64,000 nt of DNA from Tenacibaculum sp. 190524A02b (GCF_964036645.1 NZ_OZ038525.1:806001-870000); one strand, 5' to 3'; shown: positions 43,795-51,973, numbered from the stretch's first letter. Numbers and translations are program-made. The notes: a model not told the origin generated them from the sequence alone.

Positions 43795-45015
43795 ATGAAT
43801 AATCAAAAAATAATACAATCAGAAAAACTTTTTCTTAAAGAGAAAATAAATGGACTTTGCTCAATTGAAGAATTTAAAGCTTTAGATAGTAAAAAACTAA
43901 CGGCAATATTAATTGATTTTTCAGAAGTAGATTTTGTTTCTAAAGGAGTGTTGGATAATATAAGATCTTCTAAGATACCAATTATTTTAGTAAATAATGA
44001 TAAGGAAAAGATGGCAGAAACTTTTGGTGTAGGTTTTGAATCAGACGTAGTAATTATAGATTTATTAAATAAGCACTCAATACTTTTACCTTGTGTAATA
44101 AAAGATAATGGTTTTAATAATAATAGTAATGTTGTTAATGATGAACTTAAAAAATATAACGAAGTTAAATTTATTAAAGAATATATAAAGCAGGAAAACC
44201 TAGGTAAGTACCGAGAAATGGTACAAAATATCCAAAATACTACTGAAGAGTTGCCTAGTGGAGTTTCTGAAAGATTTTTTGCCCCAATAAATATTCCATT
44301 GAATTTTAATAATGGTCAGAAGGCAGAAAATCAAATATTATTAGAAATACTTCTTATAGCTTCAACTTCAAATCAAAAATATGCACGGGTAGTTACTAGG
44401 GGAGCAGGGTTTAATCCTTCTAGCGGTAAGGGTATGGCTGATAACGGTGATCAAAATAGAGGTTTTTTTCAGCAAACGATTAACTTCAATATAGAGCCGT
44501 TAGACTACCCCGATTTATTAATTTATGAAACTTCACCTAAAAATATTAATGGAGTAAAAACATATACTTCAGGGAGTAGTTTTGATGTTGGAGTAGATAA
44601 AGATGGAATAAGCGGTAGTTTCAACATAAGTAATTCTGAAACTACAGATATTAATGATTTTGATATAACTAATAACTCTAGTGGAAACAAAGCTAATTGG
44701 ACATTTCAACTTTCAATGACTAAAGACTCAACAGATAATATGTTTATCGATCATTGGTATGAAAGTTACATAGGAGTAAAAGAAGTTCCTGAATTGGCTA
44801 AAAACAATTTGCAGCCTACCACTACATCAGTATGGGTAGTTGATGAAAGGAAGAAGCCTTTTAATTCAATAGTTACGTTCCAGTTTTCGTATGATGTATC
44901 TTATTTACATTGTTTTGTAACTAAAAAACCATTTAAATCCACTAAACATGTGGATCCAGCAAATGTTGAAGGTTGGAGAAGTTTTGTTATAAATTTCTCT
45001 GCTGTTAATGCGTAG
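43795..45015 (+). CDS. Leukocidin/hemolysin-like beta-pore-forming protein with extra N-terminal domain, 406 aa
   Basis: No signal peptide. Residues 1-105 form an alpha/beta domain with strands TAILIDFSEVDFVSKG and PIILVNNDKEKM (STAS/flavodoxin-like). Residues about 165-406 resemble the leukocidin fold. SSFDVGVDKDGISGSFNISN with the next Ser/Thr/Asn-rich strand looks like the stem (compare the GGDISISNGLSGGLNG-type stem of staphylococcal toxins). TSVWVVDERKKPFNSIVTFQ followed by SYDVSYLHCF parallels the ATVITMDRK...NIDVIYERVRDDYQLHW region of alpha-hemolysin. These alignments are by eye only. Target unknown. Confidence 0.5.
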   Translation: MNNQKIIQSEKLFLKEKINGLCSIEEFKALDSKKLTAILIDFSEVDFVSKGVLDNIRSSKIPIILVNNDKEKMAETFGVGFESDVVIIDLLNKHSILLPCVIKDNGFNNNSNVVNDELKKYNEVKFIKEYIKQENLGKYREMVQNIQNTTEELPSGVSERFFAPINIPLNFNNGQKAENQILLEILLIASTSNQKYARVVTRGAGFNPSSGKGMADNGDQNRGFFQQTINFNIEPLDYPDLLIYETSPKNINGVKTYTSGSSFDVGVDKDGISGSFNISNSETTDINDFDITNNSSGNKANWTFQLSMTKDSTDNMFIDHWYESYIGVKEVPELAKNNLQPTTTSVWVVDERKKPFNSIVTFQFSYDVSYLHCFVTKKPFKSTKHVDPANVEGWRSFVINFSAVNA

Positions 45016-45114
45016 TTTTTTAATTAAGAAGCTTTCAAATAGATTTGTTTTACTCTAATAAAGGTGTTTTTTATACCAAAATTTAGGTATACGAGTTTAT
45101 AGACTTAGTTGAAG

Positions 45115-45273
45115 CTAAGCTATAAATACAGCATAGACAAATATAGCTGTGAAATATAAGAACCGAGCAATATTACGAGCAAGCCTTCTATAAATATCCT
45201 CAACGAAATAATAAATAATTAAATCAACAATAACTAGTATAATAAACCCATATAGGAAGCCTTCGTACTTCAT
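45115..45273 (-). CDS. Tiny two-TM membrane protein, 52 aa, paralogue of 2272-2430
   Basis: ATG at 45273 to TAG at 45115. It starts MKYEGFLYGF and shares VDLIIYYFV.D.Y, AR.I.RFL and YA with the protein at 2272-2430, at the same 52-residue length. Two hydrophobic helices flank a basic loop (DIYRRLARNIAR). It is convergent with the leukocidin-like gene and divergent from the 83-aa gene at 45306. Putative immunity-type membrane protein by context only. Confidence 0.55.
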   Translation of the reverse strand: MKYEGFLYGFIILVIVDLIIYYFVEDIYRRLARNIARFLYFTAIFVYAVFIA

Positions 45274-45305
45274 GAAGTAAAAATATAAAAACAGAATTAA
45301 CCAAA

Positions 45306-45557
45306 ATGAATAAAAATATCACTATTGCAGCTGCTGGTAATACCGAACCGCCAGCTTATAAATTGATTAAAGATATTGGTTTTAAGATTGAAAAGAAAGG
45401 AGATTCTCTGATAGCTAAAAAAGACAATCTAACTTTTTATGCAAGTGGAGCATTAGAATTAGCAGGGGTAATTTTCTTATATGAAAGTAAAGGTGAAAAT
45501 TGGAAAGTAGCGGATGAAATAATAAATGAATATTGTGATTTATTTAAAGATGATTAA
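45306..45557 (+). CDS. Small hypothetical protein, 83 aa
   Basis: A cytoplasmic-looking protein: ITIAAAGNTEPPAYKLIKDI, then FKIEKKGDSLIAKKDNLTFY and KVADEIINEYCDLF. The central part suggests two beta strands and flanking helices. No family recognised. It lies divergent (32 bp) from the tiny membrane-protein gene. Confidence 0.55.
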   Translation: MNKNITIAAAGNTEPPAYKLIKDIGFKIEKKGDSLIAKKDNLTFYASGALELAGVIFLYESKGENWKVADEIINEYCDLFKDD

Positions 45558-45693
45558 CAGCGTAGCTGTATTTAATTATTCTTTTTAGACTTATAAAACA
45601 GGTACAAAAGGTAAATTAGATATCCCATCAATAGTATGGAAAGGAAAAAAGGAAGGTTAAAACACATAATGAGTAAAAATAAAACTTTTACAC

Positions 45694-45736
45694 TTCTATT
45701 TTGTAATGTTTCAGCACTTTTTAAGACAAAATAGAA
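45694..45736. promoter_or_regulatory. 11-bp inverted repeat upstream of crp-type gene
   Basis: TTCTATTTTGT (45694-45704) and ACAAAATAGAA (45726-45736) are perfectly complementary with a 21-bp spacer, ending 21 bp before the regulator's ATG. Possible autoregulatory site, or an attenuator hairpin. Confidence 0.45.
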
Positions 45737-45757
45737 GAACCTTAAAACTATGAGCGT

Positions 45758-46432
45758 ATGAGTGCTGACATTTGGTATTTTGAAGATACAAACCTATTTA
45801 AAATATTATGTCCCCATAAATACCCAGCGTATACAAAAAATCATATACTAAGCTCTTATAAGAAGAGCGATTATATTTATTTTGAACAAGACGCTGCTAA
45901 TAAAATTTATTTAATAGATAAAGGAAAAGTAAAAATAGGCTATTACACAGAAGATGGAGAAGAGGTTATCAAAGCCATTTTAACCAAAGGTGAAATTTTT
46001 GGAGAAAAAGCAATATTAGGCGTAGAAAAACGCAATGAATTTGCACAATCTATAGACAATACTACTTCCATATGTCCAGTATCTAAAGACACGATGTATT
46101 CACTAATGAGAGACAATGTATCGGTAAGTTTTAAGATTTATAAATTTATAGGACTTCGCATAAAAAAATTGGAAAGAAGGTTACAATTACTGCTTTATAA
46201 AGACACAAGAACCCGATTAATAGAATTCTTTAATGAATTATGTGAAGATTATGGCTATGAATGTGATGAAACTGGAGATCATGTAATTAAACATCCCTAT
46301 ACACAAAAAGACATAGCTACGTTAATAGGCACTTCAAGGCCTACCTTAAGTACGCTTATGAACGAGTTAAAACAAGAAAAAATAATCGATTTTAATAGAA
46401 AAGAGCTGAGGTTAATAAAAGTAAGTGCATAA
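45758..46432 (+). CDS. Crp/Fnr-family transcription regulator, 224 aa
   Basis: A cyclic-nucleotide-binding-type domain occupies residues about 30-145 (DYIYFEQDAANKIYLIDKGK, TKGEIFGEKAILG). Then comes a dimer helix (IGLRIKKLERRLQLLLYKDT) and a winged helix at the C-terminus (YTQKDIATLIGTSRPTLSTLMNELKQEKII). There is no N-terminal cysteine cluster as in Fnr, so it is not an obvious oxygen sensor. Ligand unknown. The inverted repeat at 45694-45736 may be its own operator. Confidence 0.88.
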   Translation: MSADIWYFEDTNLFKILCPHKYPAYTKNHILSSYKKSDYIYFEQDAANKIYLIDKGKVKIGYYTEDGEEVIKAILTKGEIFGEKAILGVEKRNEFAQSIDNTTSICPVSKDTMYSLMRDNVSVSFKIYKFIGLRIKKLERRLQLLLYKDTRTRLIEFFNELCEDYGYECDETGDHVIKHPYTQKDIATLIGTSRPTLSTLMNELKQEKIIDFNRKELRLIKVSA

Positions 46433-47002
46433 ATAACTTGCTCTAGGTTCTCAATCGTTAACTTTTGGCTTGTTAGTTCATAGTAATTCGTGGATTGATT
46501 TAATGCTTTTTGTAAACTCAGTTCAATTGTTTTGATGGAGACTGAGTTTATTGAGATAGCAATAAAAATGTAGCTACAAAACTGAACTTATTTAAAACTA
46601 GTATCCATAAATGGTGTTATAAGGCTAAAAAATAAGAACACTAACAAACAAAATTCTAAACATACTTCAGCTCAAAAGTATTCCCTAAATAACTATTCAT
46701 TCATTACTTTTAGGAGCTAGTTTTGTTTTCAATTCATACAAATATCTTTATAGTTTATGTCATAGCAAGGTATCCGAAGGTAGGAATATCAAAGCTATCA
46801 ATATAGTATTTTCTAAATTTTAAATTCCTACTTTTTTAAAGCATAAAAGGTTTTATAATTAATCTTCTTAGCACTATAAAAAACACATTCAATAATCATA
46901 AAAACGAATTTTTTATAAAAAAAATAGGAAGTGTCAGCTAGCTAACATTTTAAAAGGAATACTCAAAATATCTTTGCCATAGTAACTTTAAAACAAAAAA
47001 CA
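46433..47002. other. 570-bp intergenic region
   Basis: No gene is seen. An inverted repeat AAACTCAGT (46514-46522) / ACTGAGTTT (46541-46549) with an 18-nt loop and no T run is present. TATCTTTG at 46969-46976 fits a -7 promoter element for the lipoprotein gene at 47003. Confidence 0.45.
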
Positions 47003-47896
47003 ATGAGGAAAATAATTTTAAGTGCCTTAGCACTAGCAGCCTTTACTTTTGTAGCGTGTAACAATGATGATGATACTATTACACCACCAGCAACAACCGC
47101 TAATTTAACAGTAGCTATAGATGGATTAGAAAACCTTGGTGCAGACTTTAAGTATGAAGGATGGATTATAGTGAATGGAGCACCAGTTTCAACAGGAGTT
47201 TTTACAGTGGATGATTCAGGAAAACTATCAGAAACGTCATTTACAGTAAATGCTACCCAATTAGCTGCAGCAAGTAAATTTGTACTATCTGTAGAGCCTT
47301 CTAATGATACAGATCCAGCACCAGCCAATACTAAAATCTTAGCAGGTGACTTTTCAAGTAACTCAGCAAGTATTTCATCTACAGGAATTGTTGCTGATTT
47401 TAAAAGTGCAACCGGAAAATACATTTTAGCAACTCCTACAGACGGAGCAGATAATAATGAACGTAGCGGTGTATGGTTTTTAGATGTTTCAGGAGGAAGC
47501 CCAGCAACAGGTTTAATTTTACCAAAACTATCAGCAGGATGGAAATATGAAGGTTGGGTGGTGATAGATGGTAAACCAGTAAGTACAGGTACATTTACAG
47601 ATGCAGCAATGGCAGATGATAATGCAGCTACTTCAACTTTTAAAGGAGATATGGGGAATGGACCAGCATACCCAGGAGAAGATTTTATAAAAAATGCCCC
47701 TACAGGATTAACATTTCCTACAGATTTAAGAGGAAAAACAGTAGTTGTTTCTGTAGAGCCAGACCCAGATAATAGCATGGCACCCTTTACATTAAAACCT
47801 TTGGCACATACAGTTCCAGCGGATGCTAATGACCATGTTACATTAACTATGGGTAATGGCCCAGTAGCAGAAATAAAAGGTACTGTTACACGTTAG
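47003..47896 (+). CDS. Lipoprotein with two RskA-like repeats, 297 aa
   Basis: Lipobox FVAC (Cys19). Two homologous domains follow: the first with FKYEGWIIVNGAPVSTGVFT and SVEPSNDTDPAP, the second with WKYEGWVVIDGKPVSTGTFT and SVEPDPDNSMAPFTLKPL. The YEGW.V..G.PVSTG.F pattern resembles the C-terminal domain of anti-sigma-K (RskA)-like proteins, used here in an outer-membrane or periplasmic lipoprotein. Function unknown. GC is higher than in the neighbours; a long antisense ORF results and is not real. Confidence 0.65.
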   Translation: MRKIILSALALAAFTFVACNNDDDTITPPATTANLTVAIDGLENLGADFKYEGWIIVNGAPVSTGVFTVDDSGKLSETSFTVNATQLAAASKFVLSVEPSNDTDPAPANTKILAGDFSSNSASISSTGIVADFKSATGKYILATPTDGADNNERSGVWFLDVSGGSPATGLILPKLSAGWKYEGWVVIDGKPVSTGTFTDAAMADDNAATSTFKGDMGNGPAYPGEDFIKNAPTGLTFPTDLRGKTVVVSVEPDPDNSMAPFTLKPLAHTVPADANDHVTLTMGNGPVAEIKGTVTR

Positions 47897-47962
47897 TTTT
47901 TTGTTAAGTACCCCTTAAGTTTAAGAGCAATCAATTATCTTTGGCTGCTCTTATTTTTTATA

Positions 47963-48445
47963 ATGAAGTATAGACAATTAACAAAAGAACAGTTTGAAAG
48001 TTTACATGAAGAATTTGCTAAGTTTTTAGCTACGCAAAGTATTGATGTAAATGAGTGGAATCAAATAAAAAAAGAAAAACCACAAGTAGCAGAAGAAGAA
48101 ATGAATGTGTTTAGTGATGTGGTTTGGGATGATGTGCTAACAAGAACGCAGTATTTAGAGCACTTTTCAAAAAGCATTTTAAACCTATTTAAATGTGAAG
48201 AAGATAAAATTCACAGAATAGTAATACAAATTGCAAATCCAGCTATTAATTTATTAGAACAAGAAGGATACCATTGGTTATTAAAAAACACCAATAGTAA
48301 TGAGGTAGATATTTTAGAAGGAACTAAAAAATATCAACAAGAAAGAAATCCTGAATTATTTGACTTGATAGAAAAAGGAAGTACGATCTCTAAAGGAGAA
48401 TTGTACGAATATTTTAAAAAGTTAATCACAAAAGAGTCATCATAG
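47963..48445 (+). CDS. DUF6495-like protein, 160 aa
   Basis: It begins MKYRQLTKEQFESLHEEFAK. It is rich in acidic and helical segments (FLATQSIDVNEWNQIKK, NVFSDVVWDDVLTRTQYLEH), with no signal or TM. I recall this N-terminus from the DUF6495 proteins of Flavobacteriia. Function unknown. It follows the lipoprotein gene by 66 bp in the same direction. Confidence 0.65.
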   Translation: MKYRQLTKEQFESLHEEFAKFLATQSIDVNEWNQIKKEKPQVAEEEMNVFSDVVWDDVLTRTQYLEHFSKSILNLFKCEEDKIHRIVIQIANPAINLLEQEGYHWLLKNTNSNEVDILEGTKKYQQERNPELFDLIEKGSTISKGELYEYFKKLITKESS

Positions 48446-48472
48446 GCTACAGCTATGTTTTAAATGGAGCTT

Positions 48473-49159
48473 TTATTGTAAAAGCTGCAACAGTTTTTGA
48501 GTACCAGAACTCGCAATGTCTTCTATAATAGTTAAATTAGGGAAGGCATTTTTATTGACAGCAGGTTTAGGATCTATAAAATAAATAGGCGTATTCGGTT
48601 GTATATAATCTATTAAACTAGCAGCCGGATATACTTGCATAGAAGTTCCAATAATTACTAAGATGTCTGCTTGTAGTGTAATTTCAATAGCTTTTTCTAA
48701 CATAGGCACATCTTCACCAAACCAAACAATATGAGGTCTTAACTGAGATTTCTTTTCACAAACATCACCCATTACAATATCTTTATCCCAATCATATACT
48801 AAACGTTCATCTGCTGTACTTCTAACTTTACGTAGTTCACCATGTAAATGCAACACACTACCACTTCCTGCGCGTTCATGTAAATCATCCACATTTTGGG
48901 TAATGATAGTTACCTCAAAATTCTTTTCCAATTCAACAAGGTTTTTATGGCCAAGATTAGGAGTTACGGTAAGCAGTTGCTTTCTACGCTGATTGTAAAA
49001 ATCCAGCACTAAATCTGGATTACTCATAAACCCTTGCGGTGATGCTACTTCATAAATATCATGTCCTTCCCATAAACCATCCGCATCTCTAAAGGTTTTA
49101 ATACCACTTTCCGCACTAATTCCTGCACCTGTTAATACTACCAATCGTTTTTGTTTCAT
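48473..49159 (-). CDS. cobB: NAD-dependent protein deacylase (sirtuin) without zinc cysteines
   Basis: 228 aa Sir2 fold. The NAD-binding signature GAGISAESGIKTFRDADGLW is at residues 11-30. ITQNVDDLHERAG and the catalytic His of LHLHGEL are present, then RPHIVWFGEDVP and IIGTSMQVYPAASL. The zinc-binding module (normally four Cys) is reduced: only one Cys (DVC) lies between LHGEL and RPHIVWFGE. It removes acyl groups from lysine using NAD+. ATG at 49159; convergent with the DUF6495 gene, divergent from trmH. Confidence 0.92.
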   Translation of the reverse strand: MKQKRLVVLTGAGISAESGIKTFRDADGLWEGHDIYEVASPQGFMSNPDLVLDFYNQRRKQLLTVTPNLGHKNLVELEKNFEVTIITQNVDDLHERAGSGSVLHLHGELRKVRSTADERLVYDWDKDIVMGDVCEKKSQLRPHIVWFGEDVPMLEKAIEITLQADILVIIGTSMQVYPAASLIDYIQPNTPIYFIDPKPAVNKNAFPNLTIIEDIASSGTQKLLQLLQ

Positions 49160-49207
49160 AGTAAATATTTAAAATCTAAAAATAGGAAAATTTAGTATGT
49201 TTGTGTT

Positions 49208-49879
49208 ATGATTAGCAAGGAATTATTGACGTATTTAGAAGGATATGTAACCGACAAACGTAAAAACTTATTTCATAAAGTTTTAGCAGAAAGAACACGT
49301 CATTTTACAGTGGTTTTAGAAGATATATACCAACCCCATAATGCAAGTGCAGTAGTTAGAACTTGTGATATTTTTGGAATTCAAGATATATACGCTATTG
49401 AAAACAAGTACACTAATAAAGTCTCTAGACATGTAGCAAAAGGAAGTCAAAAATGGTTAGACTTTCATCGGTATAGAGAAGATGGAAATAATACAGCAAC
49501 TTGTTTTGAAGACTTAAAAAGCAAAGGATATCAAATAATAGGGACTACACCACATAATGATTCTTGCTATTTATCGGATTTTGACGTTACTAAAAAATCG
49601 GCTTTTGTATTTGGAGTAGAGAAGGAGGGCATTTCAGACTATGTAAAAGAACATGCTGATGGTTTTTTAAAAATACCCATGGTTGGTTTTACAGAAAGTC
49701 TAAACATATCTGTAGCTGCAGCCATTATTTTACAAGATGTAACCAGTAAAATAAAACAAGCGGATATGAATATAGCTTGGCAACTAACTCTTAAAGAAAA
49801 AGAGGTAATCTACATGGAATGGATTCAAAAAACGATTAAAAATGTAGATAAAATCATTGAACACTTTCATAAAAATTAA
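49208..49879 (+). CDS. trmH: tRNA (guanosine-2'-O)-methyltransferase TrmH
   Basis: 223 aa SpoU-family knotted methyltransferase. Motif 1 is YQPHNASAVVRTCDIFGI, with the catalytic Arg. Motif 2 is FVFGVEKEGISDYVKEHAD. Motif 3 is KIPMVGFTESLNISVAAAI. It uses S-adenosylmethionine to methylate the ribose of G18 in tRNA. Divergent from cobB (48 bp). A minisatellite starts 54 bp after its stop. Confidence 0.92.
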   Translation: MISKELLTYLEGYVTDKRKNLFHKVLAERTRHFTVVLEDIYQPHNASAVVRTCDIFGIQDIYAIENKYTNKVSRHVAKGSQKWLDFHRYREDGNNTATCFEDLKSKGYQIIGTTPHNDSCYLSDFDVTKKSAFVFGVEKEGISDYVKEHADGFLKIPMVGFTESLNISVAAAIILQDVTSKIKQADMNIAWQLTLKEKEVIYMEWIQKTIKNVDKIIEHFHKN

Positions 49880-49932
49880 AAGTTTTTACATCAGTTAGCT
49901 TCTAGTCCTTGGCTGTTAGCCTTTGGTCATAG

Positions 49933-50235
49933 GCAAGAAGGTTTTGTTATGTTGAGGAATGACTATACACTAGTGCGAGAAGGTTTTGTTGCGTTGCGGA
50001 ATGGCTATACACTAGTACGAGAAGCTTTTGTTGTATTGAAGAATGGCTATGCACTAGTGCGAGAAGGTTTTGTTGTGTTGAGGAATAGTTTTACACTAGT
50101 GCGAGAGGGTTTTGTTGTGTTGAGGAATGGCTATACACTAGTGCGAGACGGTTTTGTTGTGTTGCGGAATGGCTATACATTAGTGCGAGACGGTTTTGTT
50201 GTGTTGCGGAATGGCTATGCACTAGTACGAGAGGC
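49933..50235. repeat. 42-bp tandem repeat (left part, 7 units plus 9 bp of unit 8)
   Basis: Seven 42-bp units start at 49933 with sequence like GCGAGAAGGTTTTGTTGTGT then TGCGGAATGGCTATACACTAGT. An eighth is interrupted after 9 bp by the insertion sequence, and its remainder and part of unit 9 lie at 51632-51677. As 42 is a multiple of 3, the array gives an open frame of a 14-residue repeat (LRNGYTLVREGFVV); there is no sign that it is a gene. Units differ at a few scattered positions. Confidence 0.9.
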
Positions 50236-50275
50236 TGTCTTGTCCTGAAATAGGTTTACATTCAAATGTAATTAA

Positions 50276-50647
50276 ATGGAACGATATTCAAAGACATCAT
50301 CATCTAAGTGGCAAAATAGATATAGTGAAGAATTTAAAAGATTTGTTTGTAATGAGTTTTTAACAGGAACAGCAACTCGTAGATATATAGAACAGAAATA
50401 TAGAATTGGTAATTCACGAATTACTTATTGGTTAAGAGAATTTGGTTATAATGATTCCAAATCTACTTTTGTACCTTTACCTACTATGTCACAATCTAAG
50501 AGTCAATCTAACATTAAAAAATCTAATTCTGATTTACTTAAAGAATTAGAAGAAGCTAAATTATTAGCTGAAACTTATAAAAAAATGATAGAGTTGACTG
50601 AAAAAGAGCTAAAAATTAAGATTGTAAAAAAGTCCAATACCAAGTAA
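50276..50647 (+). CDS. IS3-family transposase OrfA (HTH protein)
   Basis: 123 aa. The N-terminus has RYSEEFKRFVCNEFLTGTAT and RYIEQKYRIGNSRITYWLREF, a helix-turn-helix for terminal-repeat binding. The C-terminal part (LLKELEEAKLLAETYKKMIE) is a leucine-zipper-like coiled coil. It ends TAA at 50647, just after the slippery site A-AAA-AAG at 50626-50632. It forms OrfAB with OrfB by -1 frameshifting. Confidence 0.9.
   Translation: MERYSKTSSSKWQNRYSEEFKRFVCNEFLTGTATRRYIEQKYRIGNSRITYWLREFGYNDSKSTFVPLPTMSQSKSQSNIKKSNSDLLKELEEAKLLAETYKKMIELTEKELKIKIVKKSNTK
50626..50632 (+). other. Programmed -1 frameshift slippery site
   Basis: A_AAA_AAG in the OrfA frame (GTA AAA AAG TCC). After a -1 slip the reading continues into the OrfB frame, which is open from 50620 through the ATG at 50656. 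OrfB is in the -1 frame relative to OrfA, as in other IS3 elements. Confidence 0.75.
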
Positions 50648-50655
50648 TCCAAGAG

Positions 50656-51555
50656 ATGAAAACTAATTATCCCAAAGTAAGTTTAGGCAGGTTCTGCCGA
50701 TTACTTGGTGTGACTCGTCAAGCATATTACCAACATTTTTGGTATAAAGAACAGTTATGTTTTGAAGAAGAATTAATAGTAAAACAAGTTCTGAAGATAC
50801 GTCGAAATCATCGTCATATGGGAGGTAGAAAGCTTTATGAAAAGCTTCAACCTTTTTTATTAGAACATCAAATTAAGATGGGAAGAGATCGATTGTTTGA
50901 TATACTTGGTGCTAATCATCTGTTAGTTAGAAGGAAAAAGAAACAAACAATCACTACAAACTCATTCCATAGATTTAAAAAATATTCTAATCTAGTTAAA
51001 AATATGGCTCCAACAGCTCCTAATCAATTATGGGTTAGTGATATTACTTATTGGAAGCTTAATAATAGTTTTAGTTATATAAGCTTTATAACAGATGCTT
51101 ACTCAAAAAAGATTGTTGGTTATCATTTAGGTTATAGTTTACAAACCTCAGAAACCATTAAAGCTTTAAAAATGGCATTATCTAACTTGCCAAATCATTG
51201 TAAATTAATACATCATTCAGATAGAGGAACACAATATTGTAGTAATGAATATGTAAAGTTATTAAAGGAAAACTCTATAAATATTAGTATGACAGAAAAT
51301 GGAGATCCTCTTGAAAATGCAATAGCAGAAAGAGTTAATGGCATTATAAAAGAAGAATACTTAAATGATTATAAAATTGATAATATTGAAGAGGCTAAGA
51401 GTTTACTGGATCAAGTTGTAAAATTATATAATGAAGAAAGACCGCATATGAGCATTGGAAACCTTACTCCAAATCAAGTACATCAGAACAATTTAAAAGT
51501 TGAAAAATTATGGAAGAGTTATTATAAGAAAAATCCTATTATTGTAAACCAATAA
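50656..51555 (+). CDS. IS3-family transposase OrfB (DDE integrase)
   Basis: 299 aa. An HTH_21-type region (LKIRRNHRHMGGRKLYEKLQ) precedes a RNase H-like catalytic core. Its DDE residues lie in QLWVSDITYW, IHHSDRGTQYCSN and LENAIAERVNGIIKEEYL. The frame is intact, so the IS looks active. It is made alone from ATG at 50656 or, more likely, as an OrfAB fusion via the slippery site. Confidence 0.93.
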   Translation: MKTNYPKVSLGRFCRLLGVTRQAYYQHFWYKEQLCFEEELIVKQVLKIRRNHRHMGGRKLYEKLQPFLLEHQIKMGRDRLFDILGANHLLVRRKKKQTITTNSFHRFKKYSNLVKNMAPTAPNQLWVSDITYWKLNNSFSYISFITDAYSKKIVGYHLGYSLQTSETIKALKMALSNLPNHCKLIHHSDRGTQYCSNEYVKLLKENSINISMTENGDPLENAIAERVNGIIKEEYLNDYKIDNIEEAKSLLDQVVKLYNEERPHMSIGNLTPNQVHQNNLKVEKLWKSYYKKNPIIVNQ

Positions 51556-51631
51556 TAGGACTAAATATTAAATGTAAACGTATTATAGGATTAATCTAAA
51601 ATATGTAAACTTTTTTTAGGACAAGACAGGC

Positions 51632-51677
51632 TTTTGTTATGTTGCGGAATGGCTATACATTAGTGCGAGAAGGTTTT
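51632..51677. repeat. 42-bp tandem repeat (right remainder after the IS)
   Basis: It continues unit 8 (TTTTGTTATGTTGCGGAATG and on to TTAGT) and begins unit 9 (GCGAGAAGGTTTT), so the IS splits the array. Confidence 0.9.
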
Positions 51678-51973
51678 AAACGAATACTATTCGACTATTA
51701 TACGCTTTTTATACTTTTACTTTATGAAATATCTATATATAGTTACTCTTGTTGATTCTTTATAGGAAAACATTAGAATCTTCAATAGTATTAAGCTAAG
51801 GAGCTTAATAACATAAGTTGATATAGGGTCATTTTATAGTTTTAAATTAGTTAAAAATCTAGTAGATTTGTAGATAATGGGAATAAACACCATTGTGTTT
51901 ATCCATTCGTTAATCTGTAATCTTCGCTTCGCTCGCTTACAGATTAACGTTGTGGGTAATGCGAAAAAACGAA
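51678..51973. other. Left border of the cassette-like array
   Basis: No gene is seen. GACTATTATACGCTTTTTATA (51693-51713) recurs at 57751-57771 with two changes, and AAATCTAGTAGATTT near 51857 recurs near 57789, so the array is bounded by related DNA. A hairpin with 13-bp arms CGTTAATCTGTAA (51908-51920) / TTACAGATTAACG (51937-51949) ends in GTTGTGGGTAATG (51949-51961), which is the cassette-end-like site of the next gene. Confidence 0.5.

Larger units (their letters stand above)
50236..51628 (+). mobile_element. IS3-family insertion sequence, complete, 1393 bp
   Basis: Terminal inverted repeats of 25 bp (50236-50260 and 51604-51628) match at 22 of 25 positions: both begin TGTCTTGTCCT and end GTTTACA. 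A 3-bp target duplication GGC (50233-50235, 51629-51631) flanks them. Two overlapping-phase ORFs (orfA, orfB) fill the element, with a slippery A6G between them. It sits inside a 42-bp tandem repeat, which marks the insertion as recent and precise. Confidence 0.93.

Noticed and set aside
45560..45670. Possible 31-aa single-TM peptide on the minus strand
   Set aside because: I could not count the frame reliably there, and such short hydrophobic frames are frequent in AT-rich DNA. Not listed as a gene.
46963..47778. 271-aa minus-strand ORF
   Set aside because: It lies antisense to the lipoprotein gene, which has a lipobox and a duplicated domain; the antisense protein is low-complexity Ser/Val/Pro-rich.
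49949..50248. 99-aa protein of 14-residue repeats (LRNGYTLVREGFVV)
   Set aside because: The 42-bp unit is a multiple of 3, so an open frame is expected. There is no signal, no promoter, the frame ends inside the IS, and the array looks like non-coding minisatellite DNA.
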